Assembly: GCA_020747015.1 (NCBI GenBank)
Contig: JAGTJM010000007.1
Location: 248,001-312,000 of the forward strand
Direction of reading: 5' to 3'
From: Pyrenochaeta sp. MPI-SDFR-AT-0127
Taxonomy: Eukaryota; Ascomycota; Dothideomycetes; Pleosporales; Cucurbitariaceae
Length of the DNA: 64,000 nt
A model generated the notes under the pieces. That model ran no database searches, was not told where the DNA came from, and saw only the letters and a program-made list of their open reading frames with translations. Both the position numbers and the translations under genes were made by a program. Positions 63,459-64,000 of this stretch are shown here, piece after piece (position 1 is the first letter of the stretch; every line of letters begins with the position of its first letter).

Positions 63459-64000
63459 GCCCTTCAATCCTGAGGTTATCCTCAAAAGATTCAACGCCAA
63501 GCCAGCCATCCAGGAGACTATGAGCGATAGTGAGTCCTCAGAGCTGAGTGCTGAGAATTGGAGGGAGCTAGAGGCGCTAGTACGCCAGGTTGTCAAAAAT
63601 CGCGAGGATAAAGGGGCTAGAAAGCTTAGCAGGATCTTTCACCACATCTGCACCAAAAAGGCTATCCTTGAGCATGAAGTAGCAGCTATAAGAGGCGCTC
63701 TTATCCATGAGAGAAAGCGCAGGAAACAGAGCAAGGTCCTCCCATTGCAGCCAGATGAGAACTATCATGGTGGTGCTATATTCTGGTCACCTAGGAAAGT
63801 AAAGGAGGCACGTGATCGCCAGGAGGCTAGAGCTCGCGAGGAGGAGTAGTAGCAACGTCAAAAGCTTGAAGTAGCTAGGCATCGTGAGGAGCGAAGGCAG
63901 GCTAAGGCTGAGCTAGTTCAATCAAGGCGAGTAGCTAGGGCTGAGGCTAGATTGTTGAGGCAGAAGGAAAAGGCAGAGCAAGCAGCTGATCAGGCCGCCA
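63459..64000 (+). pseudogene. C-terminal part of the interrupted DDE_1 transposase (runs off window)
   Basis: After the second target-duplication copy the transposase resumes PFNPEVILKRFNAKPAIQET, then SAENWRELEALVRQVVKN, LSRIFHHICTKKAILEHEVA, and YHGGAIFWSPRKVKEARDRQ. A TAG at 63847-63849 breaks the coiled coil, which goes on QRQKLEVARHREERRQAKAE to the window end. Without the LINE it would join directly to residue 374 of the ORF at 60840. Confidence 0.85.

Noticed and set aside
1..64000. Repeat-induced point mutation (RIP) as cause of the decay
   Set aside because: Most lesions I could place are small indels, and repeat copies are not strongly AT-shifted. One TGG-to-TAG change (15314) fits RIP, but that is not enough without a dinucleotide index.

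Overview
The window looks like a transposon-rich, gene-poor stretch of a filamentous ascomycete genome (Pezizomycotina; Dothideomycetes is a guess from gene and transposon content). The reasons are short GT-AG introns of about 45-75 nt, many paralogues of the SAT4/PTH11-like fungal rhodopsin-domain membrane protein family, a Zn2Cys6 regulator, and Tc1/pogo (DDE_1 and DDE_3), hAT, piggyBac-like, copia and Tad-like LINE sequences. No tRNA, rRNA or CRISPR was seen. All calls come from reading the sequence and translations; no database search was run.

Layout. 1-14.3 kb: a broken rhodopsin-domain gene (1-841), a decayed pogo-type transposase with a CCHC knuckle (1044-2638), an intact seven-exon rhodopsin-domain gene (3767-5270), a decayed hAT element on the minus strand (5.4-7.55 kb), a solo LTR (8011-8187), two minus-strand rhodopsin-domain genes (8842-10330 and 12653-14249), and between them a decayed duplicate of the first pseudogene and a second solo LTR. 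14.6-22.7 kb: a decayed DDE_1 transposon, hAT remnants, a rhodopsin-domain pseudogene (18069-19200), and another hAT with a solo LTR inside it. 22.8-25.6 kb: a piggyBac-like element with TTAA target duplications that carries two different solo LTRs. 26-27.5 kb: a minus-strand rhodopsin-domain gene, then an imperfect tandem duplication.

28.3-45.6 kb: a two-gene module, an NmrA/isoflavone-reductase-like gene plus a Zn2Cys6 transcription factor, is present twice (28.36-33.25 and 41.50-45.23 kb). A Tc1-like element interrupts copy 1. The regulator in copy 2 is frameshifted and joined to an unrelated 3' end. Between the copies lie a pogo-hAT chimeric remnant, an intact 790-aa hAT transposase with 21-bp TIRs, a LINE 3' end and a transposase C-terminal fragment. 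45.8-51.4 kb: an EthD-like gene, a MITE, a copia 3' end with its LTR, about 2.8 kb without recognisable genes, and a rhodopsin-domain gene. 51.8-57.0 kb: two complete DDE_1 transposons, one dead and one with identical 97-bp TIRs and an intact 776-aa transposase. 57.4-60.0 kb: a gene joining a rhodopsin-like 7TM domain to a 12-TM MFS transporter, broken by one in-frame TGA. 60.8-64 kb: a DDE_1 transposase gene into which a 5'-truncated LINE has inserted, leaving one 744-aa ORF that fuses the transposase to a LINE RNase H domain.

The most unusual signal is that two LINE copies sit within about three codons of the same site in two divergent DDE_1 transposase genes (39.9 and 63.45 kb). This suggests a non-LTR element that recurrently targets the gene body of a DNA transposon family.
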